64,000 nucleotides of DNA from Pseudomonas sp. GV071 (GTDB lineage: Bacteria; Pseudomonadota; Gammaproteobacteria; Pseudomonadales; Pseudomonadaceae), in NCBI RefSeq assembly GCF_003050835.1, contig NZ_QAOJ01000003.1, positions 398,081-462,080 of the forward strand, written 5' to 3'. Below the pieces are notes generated by a model. It searched no databases, was not told the DNA's origin, and saw nothing but the letters and a program-made list of their open reading frames with translations. Shown here one piece after another: positions 40,001 to 47,222 of this stretch. The position numbers were made by a program, and so were the translations under genes. The first letter of the stretch is position 1. The number at the start of each line of letters is the position of its first letter.

Positions 40001-41050
40001 GACTGGGCGGTGATTGCCGCCAACGGCGCCAACAGTGCCAACGACAAGGCCGTGCTGTACGTAATCAACGTCAAAGACGGCGCACTGATAAAAGCCCTCA
40101 CCGCCACCGACAGCGCCACCGGGGCCAACGGTCTGTCCTCGCCCTATGTCGCCGACATCGACGGCGACCTGATCGCCGACTACGTGTACGCCGGTGACCT
40201 GCACGGCAACCTCTGGCGCTTCGACCTGATCGGCAGCGGCGGCAACCTCACCGACGTCGCCATCAGCAGCGGTTTCCGCGTGGCCTTCAACGGCACGCCA
40301 CTGTTCACCGCCAGCGCCGCCACCTACACCAGCAGCGCCAGCAACCAGACGCAGCCGATCACCGCCAGCCCCTATGTGATTGCCCACCCCTCCGGCACCG
40401 GTCACTTGGTGATTTTCGGCACCGGCAAATACATGGAGGCCGCCGACGCCGCGGCCGACACCACCAAAGCCATGAGCGTGTACGGCATCTGGGACACCCA
40501 GACCGCCGGCGAATACGTCACCAACACGCCAACCATCACCAGCAGCAAGCTGCAGGCGCAAACCTTCGGCAGCAGCACCAGCATCACCTACACCTCTACC
40601 AGCGGCGGAAGTGTCACCACCACCGCCAACACCCTGAGCAGCAACGCGGTGAGCTGGTTCAACAACGACGGCAGCATCAAGACCTATGGCTGGTACCTGG
40701 ACTTGCCGCTGACCGGCGAGATGGTGGTGGTGAAACCGCTGACCGTGAGCAACAGCGTGCTGATCACCTCCCTGGCACCCAACGACGACCCGTGCCAGAG
40801 CGGTGCCTCCACCTACCTGACACTGATCGACCCGTACACCGGCGGCGCCTCCACCGAGACCACCCTGGAGCTGGGGCAGACCACCAACTACTCGCGCATC
40901 CAGCTCAACTCACTGATCGGTGGCGCCAGCGTGCTGTCCCTCGACGGCCAGATCAGCCTGCACAACAGCGACAGCGGCAGTGGCGGCGTCGGCGTCAGCG
41001 GGCAAACCAATCAACGTCAAAGCTGGCGCGAAGTGCGCCTGCAGGAATGA
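37094..41050 (+). CDS. pilY1: Type IV pilus tip adhesin/assembly protein PilY1
   Basis: A 1318-residue exported protein. Signal peptide about residues 1-27. A von Willebrand A-like region starts with the metal-site motif DNSGS at residues 52-56. About residues 195-315 are an extreme Ser/Thr-rich stretch. The C-terminal beta-propeller carries a calcium-binding loop at residues 1021-1029 (DIDGDLIAD), matching the site needed for pilus extension control. An RGD tripeptide lies at 788-790 in WLRGDRSNEG. It overlaps pilX and pilE by ATGA. Confidence 0.95.
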   Translation: MTYRRPSLSLLSPLLFLAALHVSPAAATALNLSQVPLFLTEGVAPNIMVTIDNSGSMKWAFAPDGMNPTTGSTYNGYTAEQVRTSRRAKSAAFNPLYYNPAVTYTAPYSVTYSNGTTTTTPLTTSFTAAYVNGFKSARGSLNLSSGYMVSWDYDTSRGTTAASSSNSTYWSYSNYASYSSPDKVYYLAANPSADFGSTTTTSTSSSSAATSYSTSTTSTSSQSISSGGSYKVTKSGSTCSVTFTNPSTASTTDTSTDSTTSATTKVVTTTTVNYSAGTCTLKTSGSTSTYTVSATKTTGTSAVTTVTTVDRTKLAVPAYYYVYNSALSGCTASLQDDNCYKLVTVSATSGTGSTDERQNFANWYSFYRNRELATQSAANLAFSELSSDTRLSWQALGTSDTCITSSSYLSSYNCRGLDSSSTSTYDNRLGDFSGSHRAQFFTWLGDIYFNQSTPLLGAIDRVGSLLTATGKYGPYAKVIGTTESPVYACRASYSITLTDGIWNTAGSHGEYDNSSRTLPDGNRYSPVAPFKDSTSNTLADLAFKYWATDAQTTVANEVPTYTKESGSGQYWNPKNDPATWQHMVSYFVGLGLTNTLTNPAWGGDTYSGDYSALVAGTKSWPAASSGSANNVYDMWHAAINSRGEFFSADSPDSLLTALQSIVTRINETSTASASQAISSPLTDSDYSSANSYIPSFSSEDWSGTLIKYERTTSATTEAWNAQTILDAAYPSGNTAYANRPIYIAGGTASSGLQSFAWANLSTAQQTTLNKALDSTVDSNGTKRLSWLRGDRSNEGTLLRSRGHILGDIVDSTPVLVTTPSSPVAKMNALVGDTSYTDFKTTWASRATRVYVGANDGMLHAFDDTGKETFAFIPSSVISNLYKLMDPDYTSGAHQYYVDGTPTVADVYFSNAWHTVLVGTLRGGGRALFALDITDPANVKLLWEKSFSDSAYAELGYTYAKPVIARLHSGDWAVIAANGANSANDKAVLYVINVKDGALIKALTATDSATGANGLSSPYVADIDGDLIADYVYAGDLHGNLWRFDLIGSGGNLTDVAISSGFRVAFNGTPLFTASAATYTSSASNQTQPITASPYVIAHPSGTGHLVIFGTGKYMEAADAAADTTKAMSVYGIWDTQTAGEYVTNTPTITSSKLQAQTFGSSTSITYTSTSGGSVTTTANTLSSNAVSWFNNDGSIKTYGWYLDLPLTGEMVVVKPLTVSNSVLITSLAPNDDPCQSGASTYLTLIDPYTGGASTETTLELGQTTNYSRIQLNSLIGGASVLSLDGQISLHNSDSGSGGVGVSGQTNQRQSWREVRLQE

Positions 41051-41475
41051 ATATGCAGCAATCGCAACGAGGCTTCACCCTGGTCGAGCTGATGGTGACG
41101 GTGGTGATTCTGTCGATTCTCGCCGCCATCGCCATCCCCAGCTACACCCGCTACATCACCCGCGCGCATCGCAGTGAAGCGCAGGCTCTGCTCAGCGAAG
41201 CGGCGGCGCGTGAGGAGCGCTATTACGCGCAGAACAATGCGTTCACCAGCACCGTCGCCAACCTGGGGTTGCGCAGCAGCACCGGCTTGAGTGACAACGG
41301 CTATTACCAGTTGAGCATCAGCACCAGCGACGACACCCAGGGCGGTTACCTGCTCAGCGCCACCCCGCAAAGCAGCCAGGCGAATGACACTGAGTGCGCG
41401 GTGATGAAGTTGAATGCATTGGGCGAACGCAGCGTGACGGGTACGGCCAGCGATAGCAGCACCTGCTGGAAATAA
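41047..41475 (+). CDS. pilE: Type IV pilus minor pilin PilE
   Basis: A 142-residue pilin. RGFTLVELMVTVVILSILAA gives the Gly cleavage site and Glu at +5 near the N-terminus; the C-terminal pair of cysteines (TECAVM and STCWK) would form the disulfide loop. It overlaps the pilY1 stop by ATGA and ends the operon. There is no pilY2 between pilY1 and pilE, unlike P. aeruginosa. A terminator follows. Confidence 0.92.
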   Translation: MNMQQSQRGFTLVELMVTVVILSILAAIAIPSYTRYITRAHRSEAQALLSEAAAREERYYAQNNAFTSTVANLGLRSSTGLSDNGYYQLSISTSDDTQGGYLLSATPQSSQANDTECAVMKLNALGERSVTGTASDSSTCWK

Positions 41476-41502
41476 CGCGGTCCCACATAGACCTGCGACA
41501 CC

Positions 41503-41532
41503 AAAAAAAGCCCCGCGATTGCGGGGCTTTTT
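41503..41532. terminator. Bidirectional terminator between pilE and the coiled-coil gene
   Basis: Stem AGCCCCGC / GCGGGGCT with A-run and T-run on either side. It lies between convergent genes. Confidence 0.92.
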
Positions 41533-41548
41533 GTTTCTTGCGACAGGT

Positions 41549-42379
41549 TTATTGCCGGGCGTTGAGCTGTTGCTGCAGGTTCTGCACCTGGCTTTGCAGG
41601 GTGCTGATGTTGCGGGTCATCTGCGCGCGGAAGGCGTCGAACTCGCTGGTGTTGGTGCTGGCAGCGGCCGGGCGGTTTTCCTGTTCGCTTTTGAGCACCA
41701 GCAGGTCCTGTTCCAGGCGGCCGATGGCAACGTTGGGGTTGCCTTGTTTCTTCAGTGCGTCGATATCCGCGCCGAGGCTTTTCAGCTGCGCATCGATCTT
41801 GCTGGTATCGCCTTGGGCCGCTTTGAGGGCGGCCTGGTCAGAGGCCAAGGTTTTCAGCTTGCCGTCAAACTGCCCGGTGGCGTCTTGCTGGGTTTTCAGG
41901 TCGGCGGCCAGTTGCTCATCACGCTTGCCCTGGTCAGCCTGTTTGCTGCTCAGGGTTTGCAGTTGTTTGCTCAGGTCGGCGACTTTGCTTTCCAGCCCCT
42001 TCACCTGCAGACGCAGCGCTTCGCTGCCGCTGGTGACGTTGGACTCGGTGGCCACCACCTTGCCGGAAATATCCTGAATGCGCCCGGCGGCATCTTCGCT
42101 GATGCGCGCAAAGCTTTCCTGGGTGGCGACCAGTTGCTGGCTCATCAGCTCGATCTGCTGATGGCTCCACCAGCCCAGCACACCAAAGGCGATCATCAGC
42201 GCGGCAACCAAGGTCCACAGCGGCGCGGTGCTCGGGCCTTTGCTCTTGGTCGGAGCAGCGGCATAGGCCGGCGCATGGCGGCCATGGTCGTGGTGGTGGT
42301 CAGCCGGAAATTCGTGGTCGCGTGCGTCCGTGGTCAGGCTGGGGACGTTGTCCAGTTCATCGAGAGCGTCGTTACGCAT
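41549..42379 (-). CDS. Single-pass membrane protein with long coiled coil, function unknown
   Basis: A 276-residue protein. The N-terminal 50 residues are cytoplasmic by charge and include a His-rich patch (DHHHDHGRH). One membrane helix follows (about residues 53-71, PLWTLVAALMIAFGVLGWW). The remainder is almost wholly heptad-like coiled coil rich in Gln, Lys and Ala (VKGLESKVADLSKQLQTL and similar), ending QNLQQQLNARQ. I do not recognise a named family. It is convergent with the pilin operon. The His patch could bind metal, but that is inference. Confidence 0.8.
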   Translation of the reverse strand: MRNDALDELDNVPSLTTDARDHEFPADHHHDHGRHAPAYAAAPTKSKGPSTAPLWTLVAALMIAFGVLGWWSHQQIELMSQQLVATQESFARISEDAAGRIQDISGKVVATESNVTSGSEALRLQVKGLESKVADLSKQLQTLSSKQADQGKRDEQLAADLKTQQDATGQFDGKLKTLASDQAALKAAQGDTSKIDAQLKSLGADIDALKKQGNPNVAIGRLEQDLLVLKSEQENRPAAASTNTSEFDAFRAQMTRNISTLQSQVQNLQQQLNARQ

Positions 42380-42724
42380 GGTTCAACCTATAGGGCACGC
42401 AGTGAAGGGGTAGCTACAGCAACAGCGCCGCAGTATACCGAGCGCAGCGGCGGCACCCAATGGTGCATAACGCACCGCCGTTGCGCGTGTAAAGCAGCCG
42501 AGACAGCCATCGACCGCCCACAGGCCGCTCAGTTCCGGGTTTTGTGAACTGGTACAGCATTTGCTTTAAGCGTAACGGGGAGTAACAAAGCGTCTAGACC
42601 GGCCCAAGCCGGCGAGCGCGATGGCCATAGAGCCAGGTTGCTCACACCGGAAAACTGCGCCCGACCTGCGCAATTGTTTTCGTACTCAGGCCCGCTTCAG
42701 CTTGAGTTCACGGGGAGAAATCGA
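42380..42724. other. Intergenic region of 345 bases without a gene
   Basis: This divergent gap lies between the coiled-coil gene and the small gene at 42725. It should hold promoters for both. I see AAGTCAATT-like stretches but no convincing -35/-10 pair, no terminator and no repeat family member. CACCCAATGGTGCATAACG and the GCGGTGC / GCACCGC pair near 42450-42480 form a weak inverted repeat. Confidence 0.4.
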
Positions 42725-42997
42725 ATGGAACTGACCAAGTCTGTACTCGATTGCATGCAAACCCTGCGTCGCCGTCTGCGCCAGGAACAACAGGTAGATA
42801 TCCGTCTTAGCCAACCCGACTCCGTGATGCAGATGCTGATCGCCTGCGCGGCGTCCGATGTGGACGACACCCGGCAAATGGGCCTGAAGCTCAGCGACCT
42901 GACCCACATCCGTTTAGCCCCACCACCCGCTCCGGTGCTCAGCGAAGCCGAGCTTATCGCCAAGTACACGCGCTACGCCGGTCCGCTGCGCGGTTAA
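42725..42997 (+). CDS. Small conserved-type protein of unknown function
   Basis: A 90-residue protein, MELTKSVLDCMQTLRRRL at the start and YTRYAGPLRG at the end. It is soluble, mostly helical by eye, and lacks a signal peptide. A good GGGAGA ribosome site lies before the ATG at 42725. The stop codon overlaps the stop of the convergent epimerase gene by four bases. I do not recognise the family. Confidence 0.7.
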   Translation: MELTKSVLDCMQTLRRRLRQEQQVDIRLSQPDSVMQMLIACAASDVDDTRQMGLKLSDLTHIRLAPPPAPVLSEAELIAKYTRYAGPLRG

Positions 42998-43986
42998 GCC
43001 TTGCCCACCACCTTCCACCAGGTGCAGAACTCATCGAGCGCCGTCCAGATGCTGGTCTGCGGCGCGTAGTCGAGTTCGCGCTGGGCACGGCTGATGTCCA
43101 GGGAGAAATCCTTGGACATCACCGCCACGCCCAGACGAAACAGGCTCGGCTCAGGGCGGCCCGGCAACAGCTTGCAGATCGTTTCGTTGAGGGTGGCGGC
43201 GGTGTACGCCAGGCCGACCGGTACGTGCTTGGTCACTGGCGGCAGGTCGAGCTGGCGCAGCACGTAATTGACCACATCCCACAGCGGCACCGGCGCGCCG
43301 TTGCTGATGTTGTAGACCTTGCCCAGCGCCGGCCCGGCCGCCAGCAGGCTGGCGAACAGCGCCTCGTTGAGGTTGTGCATGCTGGTGAAGTCGACGCGAT
43401 TCAGGCCATTGCCAATGATCGCCAGACGCCCTTTGCGCTGCATCTCGATCAGCCGCGGGAAGATACTGGTGTCGCCGGCACCGGTGACAAAACGCGGGCG
43501 CAGGGCGATCACTTCCAGGCCAAATTCCTGCGCGGCCATGACCTCCTGCTCGGCGATGTATTTGGTTTCGCCGTAGTGGTCGACGAACGTCTTCGGCACC
43601 TGCTCTTCGCGCAGGCCGACATGGGCCTTGCCATCGAAATACACCGAGGGCGAAGACAGGTGCACCAGGCGCCGCACCTTCTGCCCCAGGCAGGCCTCGA
43701 TGACGTTCTGGGTCAGCACCACGTTGCCGTTGTAGAAGTGCTCACGTTTGCCCCAGGTGCCCACCGCACCGGCGCAATGCACCACCATTTCCACGTCGTG
43801 ACAGAGGCTGCGTACCAGGCTGGGGTCACTGAGGTCGCCCTGGACGAACTCGGCACCGCGCTTGATCAAATGCTCCACGGCTTCCGGCCGGCGGCCATTG
43901 ATGCGCACCGCCAAGCCCTGCTCCAGCGCAAATCTTGCAAAGCGCCCGCCAATAAAGCCACTCGCCCCGGTTACCAGAATCTTCAT
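42994..43986 (-). CDS. NAD(P)-dependent epimerase/dehydratase (3-beta-HSD-like)
   Basis: A 330-residue extended short-chain dehydrogenase. The cofactor motif is ILVTGASGFIGGRFA at the N-terminus; the active site has Ser in HLSSPSVYF and YGETK (YxxxK). The C-terminal half resembles 3-beta-hydroxysteroid dehydrogenase/isomerase-like proteins used on sterols, sugars or flavonoids. The substrate cannot be read. It overlaps the small gene at 42725 tail to tail. The 124-base gap on its 5' side holds no other gene. Confidence 0.88.
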   Translation of the reverse strand: MKILVTGASGFIGGRFARFALEQGLAVRINGRRPEAVEHLIKRGAEFVQGDLSDPSLVRSLCHDVEMVVHCAGAVGTWGKREHFYNGNVVLTQNVIEACLGQKVRRLVHLSSPSVYFDGKAHVGLREEQVPKTFVDHYGETKYIAEQEVMAAQEFGLEVIALRPRFVTGAGDTSIFPRLIEMQRKGRLAIIGNGLNRVDFTSMHNLNEALFASLLAAGPALGKVYNISNGAPVPLWDVVNYVLRQLDLPPVTKHVPVGLAYTAATLNETICKLLPGRPEPSLFRLGVAVMSKDFSLDISRAQRELDYAPQTSIWTALDEFCTWWKVVGKA

Positions 43987-44110
43987 CGCCCACCGCCGTG
44001 TTTTTGTAATGGCCGTGACTGTAGCAAGGCGCGGCGCGCTTGTAGTGTGGCGTGGTGAGCCAAGGTTCTGACTTGGACAACGCGCTGCCCACGTAGGGCG
44101 AATATCCGCC

Positions 44111-45004
44111 CTACGATTGCACCAACACCTCGGCCGTGGCCCGTTGCAAATGCCGGGTCAATTCACCGAGCAACTCCCCACCATTACGCCAGTGGTGCCA
44201 ATACAGCGGCACATCGATCGGTTGCCCCGGTTGCAACTCGCATAACGCGCCACTGGCCAGCGACTCGCGCACTTGCAACTCCGGCACCAAGCCCCAGCCC
44301 ATACCGGCTTCAGTCAGGCGAATAAACCCTTCAGACGACGGACACAGGTGGTAAGCAAACGCCCCCTCCACGCCCAGGCTGGCGAGGTAGCGGTGCTGGA
44401 GAAAATCATCCGGGCCGAAGACGATGGCCGGCGCCCGCGCCAAGCTCTGGGCCGTCACCCCAGCACTGAAATGCCGGGCGATAAAGTCGGGGCTGGCCAG
44501 GGCGCGATAGCGCATGGCGCCGAGGGCCAGGCTGCGGGCGCCGGCCACCGGTTTGTCGGTGGCGCACACGCAGGCGGCCACATCGCCACCGCGCATGCGT
44601 TTGAGGCCGACTTCCTGGTCTTCCACCACCAGTTCCAGCAGCACCCGGTGCTCGGCACAGAACGCGGTCACCGCCTGCGCCCACCAGGTCGCCAGGCTGT
44701 CAGCGTTGAGGGCGATGCGCAGGCGCTCCGGCGCGGCGCCTTCATCCAGAGCCGGCACCTGGCCGGAGAGGTCACGTTCCAGCAGCCGCACCTGCTGCAC
44801 ATGGTTGAGCAGGCGCCGGCCGATTTCGGTCGGGGCCGGTTTGCCACCGCGCACCAGCACCGGCTGGCCGACCCGCGCCTCCAGCAGCTTGATCCGCTGC
44901 GATACCGCCGACTGCGACAGCCCCAGCACCTGCGCGGCGCGCTCGAAGCCGGCCTGTTCGACCACGGCGGCCAGGGCGGAAAGCAGTTTGTAATCGAACA
45001 CCAT
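44111..45004 (-). CDS. argP: LysR-type regulator ArgP (IciA/LysG)
   Basis: A 297-residue LysR regulator that, in enterobacteria, activates the exporter gene argO in response to arginine and lysine. The N-terminal winged helix (DYKLLSALAAVVEQAGFERA, LGLSQSAVSQRIKLLE) is followed by a LysR effector domain. The start ATG at 45004 is preferred to the in-frame TTG before it; AGGAGA is the ribosome site. It is divergent from the ACT protein and argO across 95 bases, which fits direct control of that pair. Confidence 0.92.
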   Translation of the reverse strand: MVFDYKLLSALAAVVEQAGFERAAQVLGLSQSAVSQRIKLLEARVGQPVLVRGGKPAPTEIGRRLLNHVQQVRLLERDLSGQVPALDEGAAPERLRIALNADSLATWWAQAVTAFCAEHRVLLELVVEDQEVGLKRMRGGDVAACVCATDKPVAGARSLALGAMRYRALASPDFIARHFSAGVTAQSLARAPAIVFGPDDFLQHRYLASLGVEGAFAYHLCPSSEGFIRLTEAGMGWGLVPELQVRESLASGALCELQPGQPIDVPLYWHHWRNGGELLGELTRHLQRATAEVLVQS

Positions 45005-45099
45005 CAATTCTCCTAATGTGAGATCAGCAGGATTCGTTTTCCTTATACAGCCTCAGCCAGCAGACTCGCCACACGAATCACCCCTCAGGATCTATGCAC

Positions 45100-45501
45100 A
45101 TGGCTGGCGAAACCAACCTCGCGCTGTTGCTGCGCAACATGCGCCCCCACCTCAACCCAGGCGAGTACGTATTTTGCTGCGTCGCCGATCAGGCCTTGCT
45201 GCTGGGCACGCCGGTGCTGGGCAGCTTCCAGGAACCCGAAGGCCTGACCGTGATCCTCGCCCGCGAGCAGGCCGATGCCCTGGGGCTGCTGTACGACTAT
45301 GTCGCCGCCTGGATCACCCTTACCGTGCAGTCGGACTTGGCCGCCGTCGGCCTCACTGCAGCCTTCGCCACAGCGTTGGGCAAGGCCGGCATCAGCTGCA
45401 ACGTGATTGCCGGGTATCACCATGACCATCTGTTTGTCGCCAGTGCCGATGCCGAACGAGCCATGGCCGCGTTGCAGCAACTGGCCGAGCAGGCGGAGTG
45501 A
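45100..45501 (+). CDS. ACT-domain-like protein between argP and argO
   Basis: A 133-residue protein of the small ACT-type family (ThrB-like or aspartate-kinase-like regulatory fold), with YVFCCVADQALLLGTPVLGS, GLTVILAREQADALGL and FATALGKAGISCNVIAGYHHDH. The last stretch is the typical ACT beta-alpha-beta edge. ACT domains often bind amino acids. ATG 45100 is preferred to 45094 because AGGA is better spaced. Its end overlaps the region just before argO, so the two are probably cotranscribed. Confidence 0.8.
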   Translation: MAGETNLALLLRNMRPHLNPGEYVFCCVADQALLLGTPVLGSFQEPEGLTVILAREQADALGLLYDYVAAWITLTVQSDLAAVGLTAAFATALGKAGISCNVIAGYHHDHLFVASADAERAMAALQQLAEQAE

Positions 45502-45506
45502 CTCCT

Positions 45507-46109
45507 ATGTGGCAGAGCTACGTGAATGGCTTGTTGGTGGCCGCCGGGCTGATCGTCGCCCTCGGCGCGCAGAATGCCTTCGTTTTGGCGCAAAGCCTGC
45601 GCCGTGAACACCACCTGCCGGTGGCCGCGCTGTGCGTGTTATGCGATGCGGTGTTGGTGGTTGCCGGTGTATTCGGCCTGGCCACCTTGCTGGCGCAAAG
45701 CCCGGTATTGCTGGCGGTGGCACGTTGGGGCGGCGCAGCCTTTCTACTCTGGTACGGGGTCAGGGCACTGCGCCGGGCCTTCAAGCCCGAGGCCCTCAGC
45801 GAAGCGGCGAATGCCGGGCCGCGTTCACGCAAGGCGGTGCTGATGACGGCCCTGGCGGTGACCTTGCTCAACCCTCACGTGTACCTCGACACCGTACTGC
45901 TGATTGGCTCGCTCGGCGCGCAACAGGCCGCGCCAGGCGCCTATGCGGCGGGAGCGGCAAGTGCATCGCTGTTGTGGTTCTTCACCCTGGCCCTCGGCGC
46001 GGCGTGGATGGCGCCATGGCTGGCGCGGCCGGCGACCTGGCGGGTGCTGGATGTGTTGGTGGCCGCCATGATGTTCGTCGTTGCAGGGCAACTAATCACC
46101 GGGGCGTGA
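45507..46109 (+). CDS. argO: LysE/ArgO-type basic amino acid exporter
   Basis: A 200-residue inner-membrane protein with about six helices. The family signature LGAQNAFVLAQSLRREHHL lies in the first helix region, and LAVTLLNPHVYLDTVLLIGS in the middle. Family members export arginine and lysine or canavanine. GTG 45498 is also in frame; GGAG spacing favours ATG 45507. It follows the ACT gene closely and is divergent from argP, its likely activator. Confidence 0.92.
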   Translation: MWQSYVNGLLVAAGLIVALGAQNAFVLAQSLRREHHLPVAALCVLCDAVLVVAGVFGLATLLAQSPVLLAVARWGGAAFLLWYGVRALRRAFKPEALSEAANAGPRSRKAVLMTALAVTLLNPHVYLDTVLLIGSLGAQQAAPGAYAAGAASASLLWFFTLALGAAWMAPWLARPATWRVLDVLVAAMMFVVAGQLITGA

Positions 46110-46320
46110 GTCCACCCTCAGTGCCGGGCGCTTTGGTACCCCGCCGCAGGGGCTCTGGCCGGGCCTTAACCCACACAGTTGCTGCGTGGTTATGCCACAG
46201 ACCCGGTGCTATCATCCGACCCCTGCGTCGCAAAGAGTACAAACTCCCCGTCGCATGTTTGGCCGCCCGTGATCGGCCTTGCGCCTATACCGCAACTGAC
46301 CCTGATTAGGAGAATCACCC

Positions 46321-46902
46321 ATGGCTTTCGAATTGCCTCCGCTGCCGTATGCCCACGACGCGCTGCAGCCGCACATCTCCAAGGAAACCTTGGAATTCCA
46401 CCACGACAAACACCACAACACCTACGTCGTGAACCTGAACAACCTGGTGCCTGGCACCGAGTTCGAAGGCAAAACCCTGGAAGAGATCGTCAAGACCTCT
46501 TCGGGCGGCATCTTCAACAACGCCGCTCAAGTGTGGAACCACACCTTCTACTGGAATTGCCTGGCACCTAACGCCGGCGGCCAACCGACTGGCGCTCTGG
46601 CTGATGCAATCAACAACGCCTTCGGTTCGTTCGACAAATTCAAAGAAGAATTCAGCAAGACTTCCATCGGCACCTTCGGCTCCGGCTGGGGCTGGCTGGT
46701 GAAGAAGGCTGACGGCTCCCTGGCCCTGGCCAGCACCATCGGCGCCGGCTGCCCGCTGACCAGCGGCGACACCCCGCTGCTGACCTGCGACGTCTGGGAA
46801 CACGCTTACTACATCGACTATCGCAACCTGCGTCCGAAGTATGTTGAGGCGTTCTGGAACCTGGTGAACTGGGACTTCGTCGCGAAAAACTTCGCGGCGT
46901 AA
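46321..46902 (+). CDS. sodB: Superoxide dismutase, iron type
   Basis: Cytoplasmic enzyme that removes superoxide. The 193 residues are typical of FeSOD. Metal ligands are His27 (LEFHHDKHH), His74 (VWNHTFYW), Asp157 and His161 ([12 protein letters not shown]). Gln70 in NNAAQVWNH is the residue that marks the iron form over the manganese form. AGGAGA is the ribosome site. A terminator follows at 46920. It lies between argO and bifA, as in P. aeruginosa. Confidence 0.97.
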   Translation: MAFELPPLPYAHDALQPHISKETLEFHHDKHHNTYVVNLNNLVPGTEFEGKTLEEIVKTSSGGIFNNAAQVWNHTFYWNCLAPNAGGQPTGALADAINNAFGSFDKFKEEFSKTSIGTFGSGWGWLVKKADGSLALASTIGAGCPLTSGDTPLLTCDVWEHAYYIDYRNLRPKYVEAFWNLVNWDFVAKNFAA

Positions 46903-46919
46903 GCTCGGCCCATGCTCTG

Positions 46920-46948
46920 AAAAAACCCGGTTCCGACCGGGTTTTTTT
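46920..46948 (+). terminator. Rho-independent terminator of sodB
   Basis: Stem AAACCCGGT / ACCGGGTTT followed by a T-run. It lies 18 bases past the sodB stop. Confidence 0.92.
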
Positions 46949-47151
46949 ATGGGCGCTTCACAGCCTGCTTGAGTAGCGGTTTACGCAGACGGGCCATTTA
47001 TCGCAATCTGCGCCACCGAACGCGAGAAAAATGCTCAGCGGTCTAAAGTTGTGAAGAGCCTCGACCGACATAGTTTCAGCGCCTGAGCCCGGTTTAAAAA
47101 AGCGCTGGCCGCCCGCCGCCGCTCTTTGATATTTTCCACCGTGATGGCCCT

Positions 47152-47179
47152 TTGACTGCTTCCTCACGATTGCTAATAC
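47152..47179 (+). promoter_or_regulatory. Sigma70 promoter of bifA
   Basis: TTGACT at 47152-47157, a 16-base spacer and TAATAC at 47174-47179, about 44 bases before the bifA start. The rest of the 320-base gap (46903-47222) holds only the sodB terminator and no other gene that I can support. Confidence 0.65.
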
Positions 47180-47222
47180 TCCGTCGGTATGACGCCTGTG
47201 GTCTCGATTAAGGAATGGTCAT

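Noticed and set aside
46958..47167. 69-codon frame in the sodB-bifA gap, minus strand
   Set aside because: No ribosome site, no motif, and it lies across the bifA promoter region.
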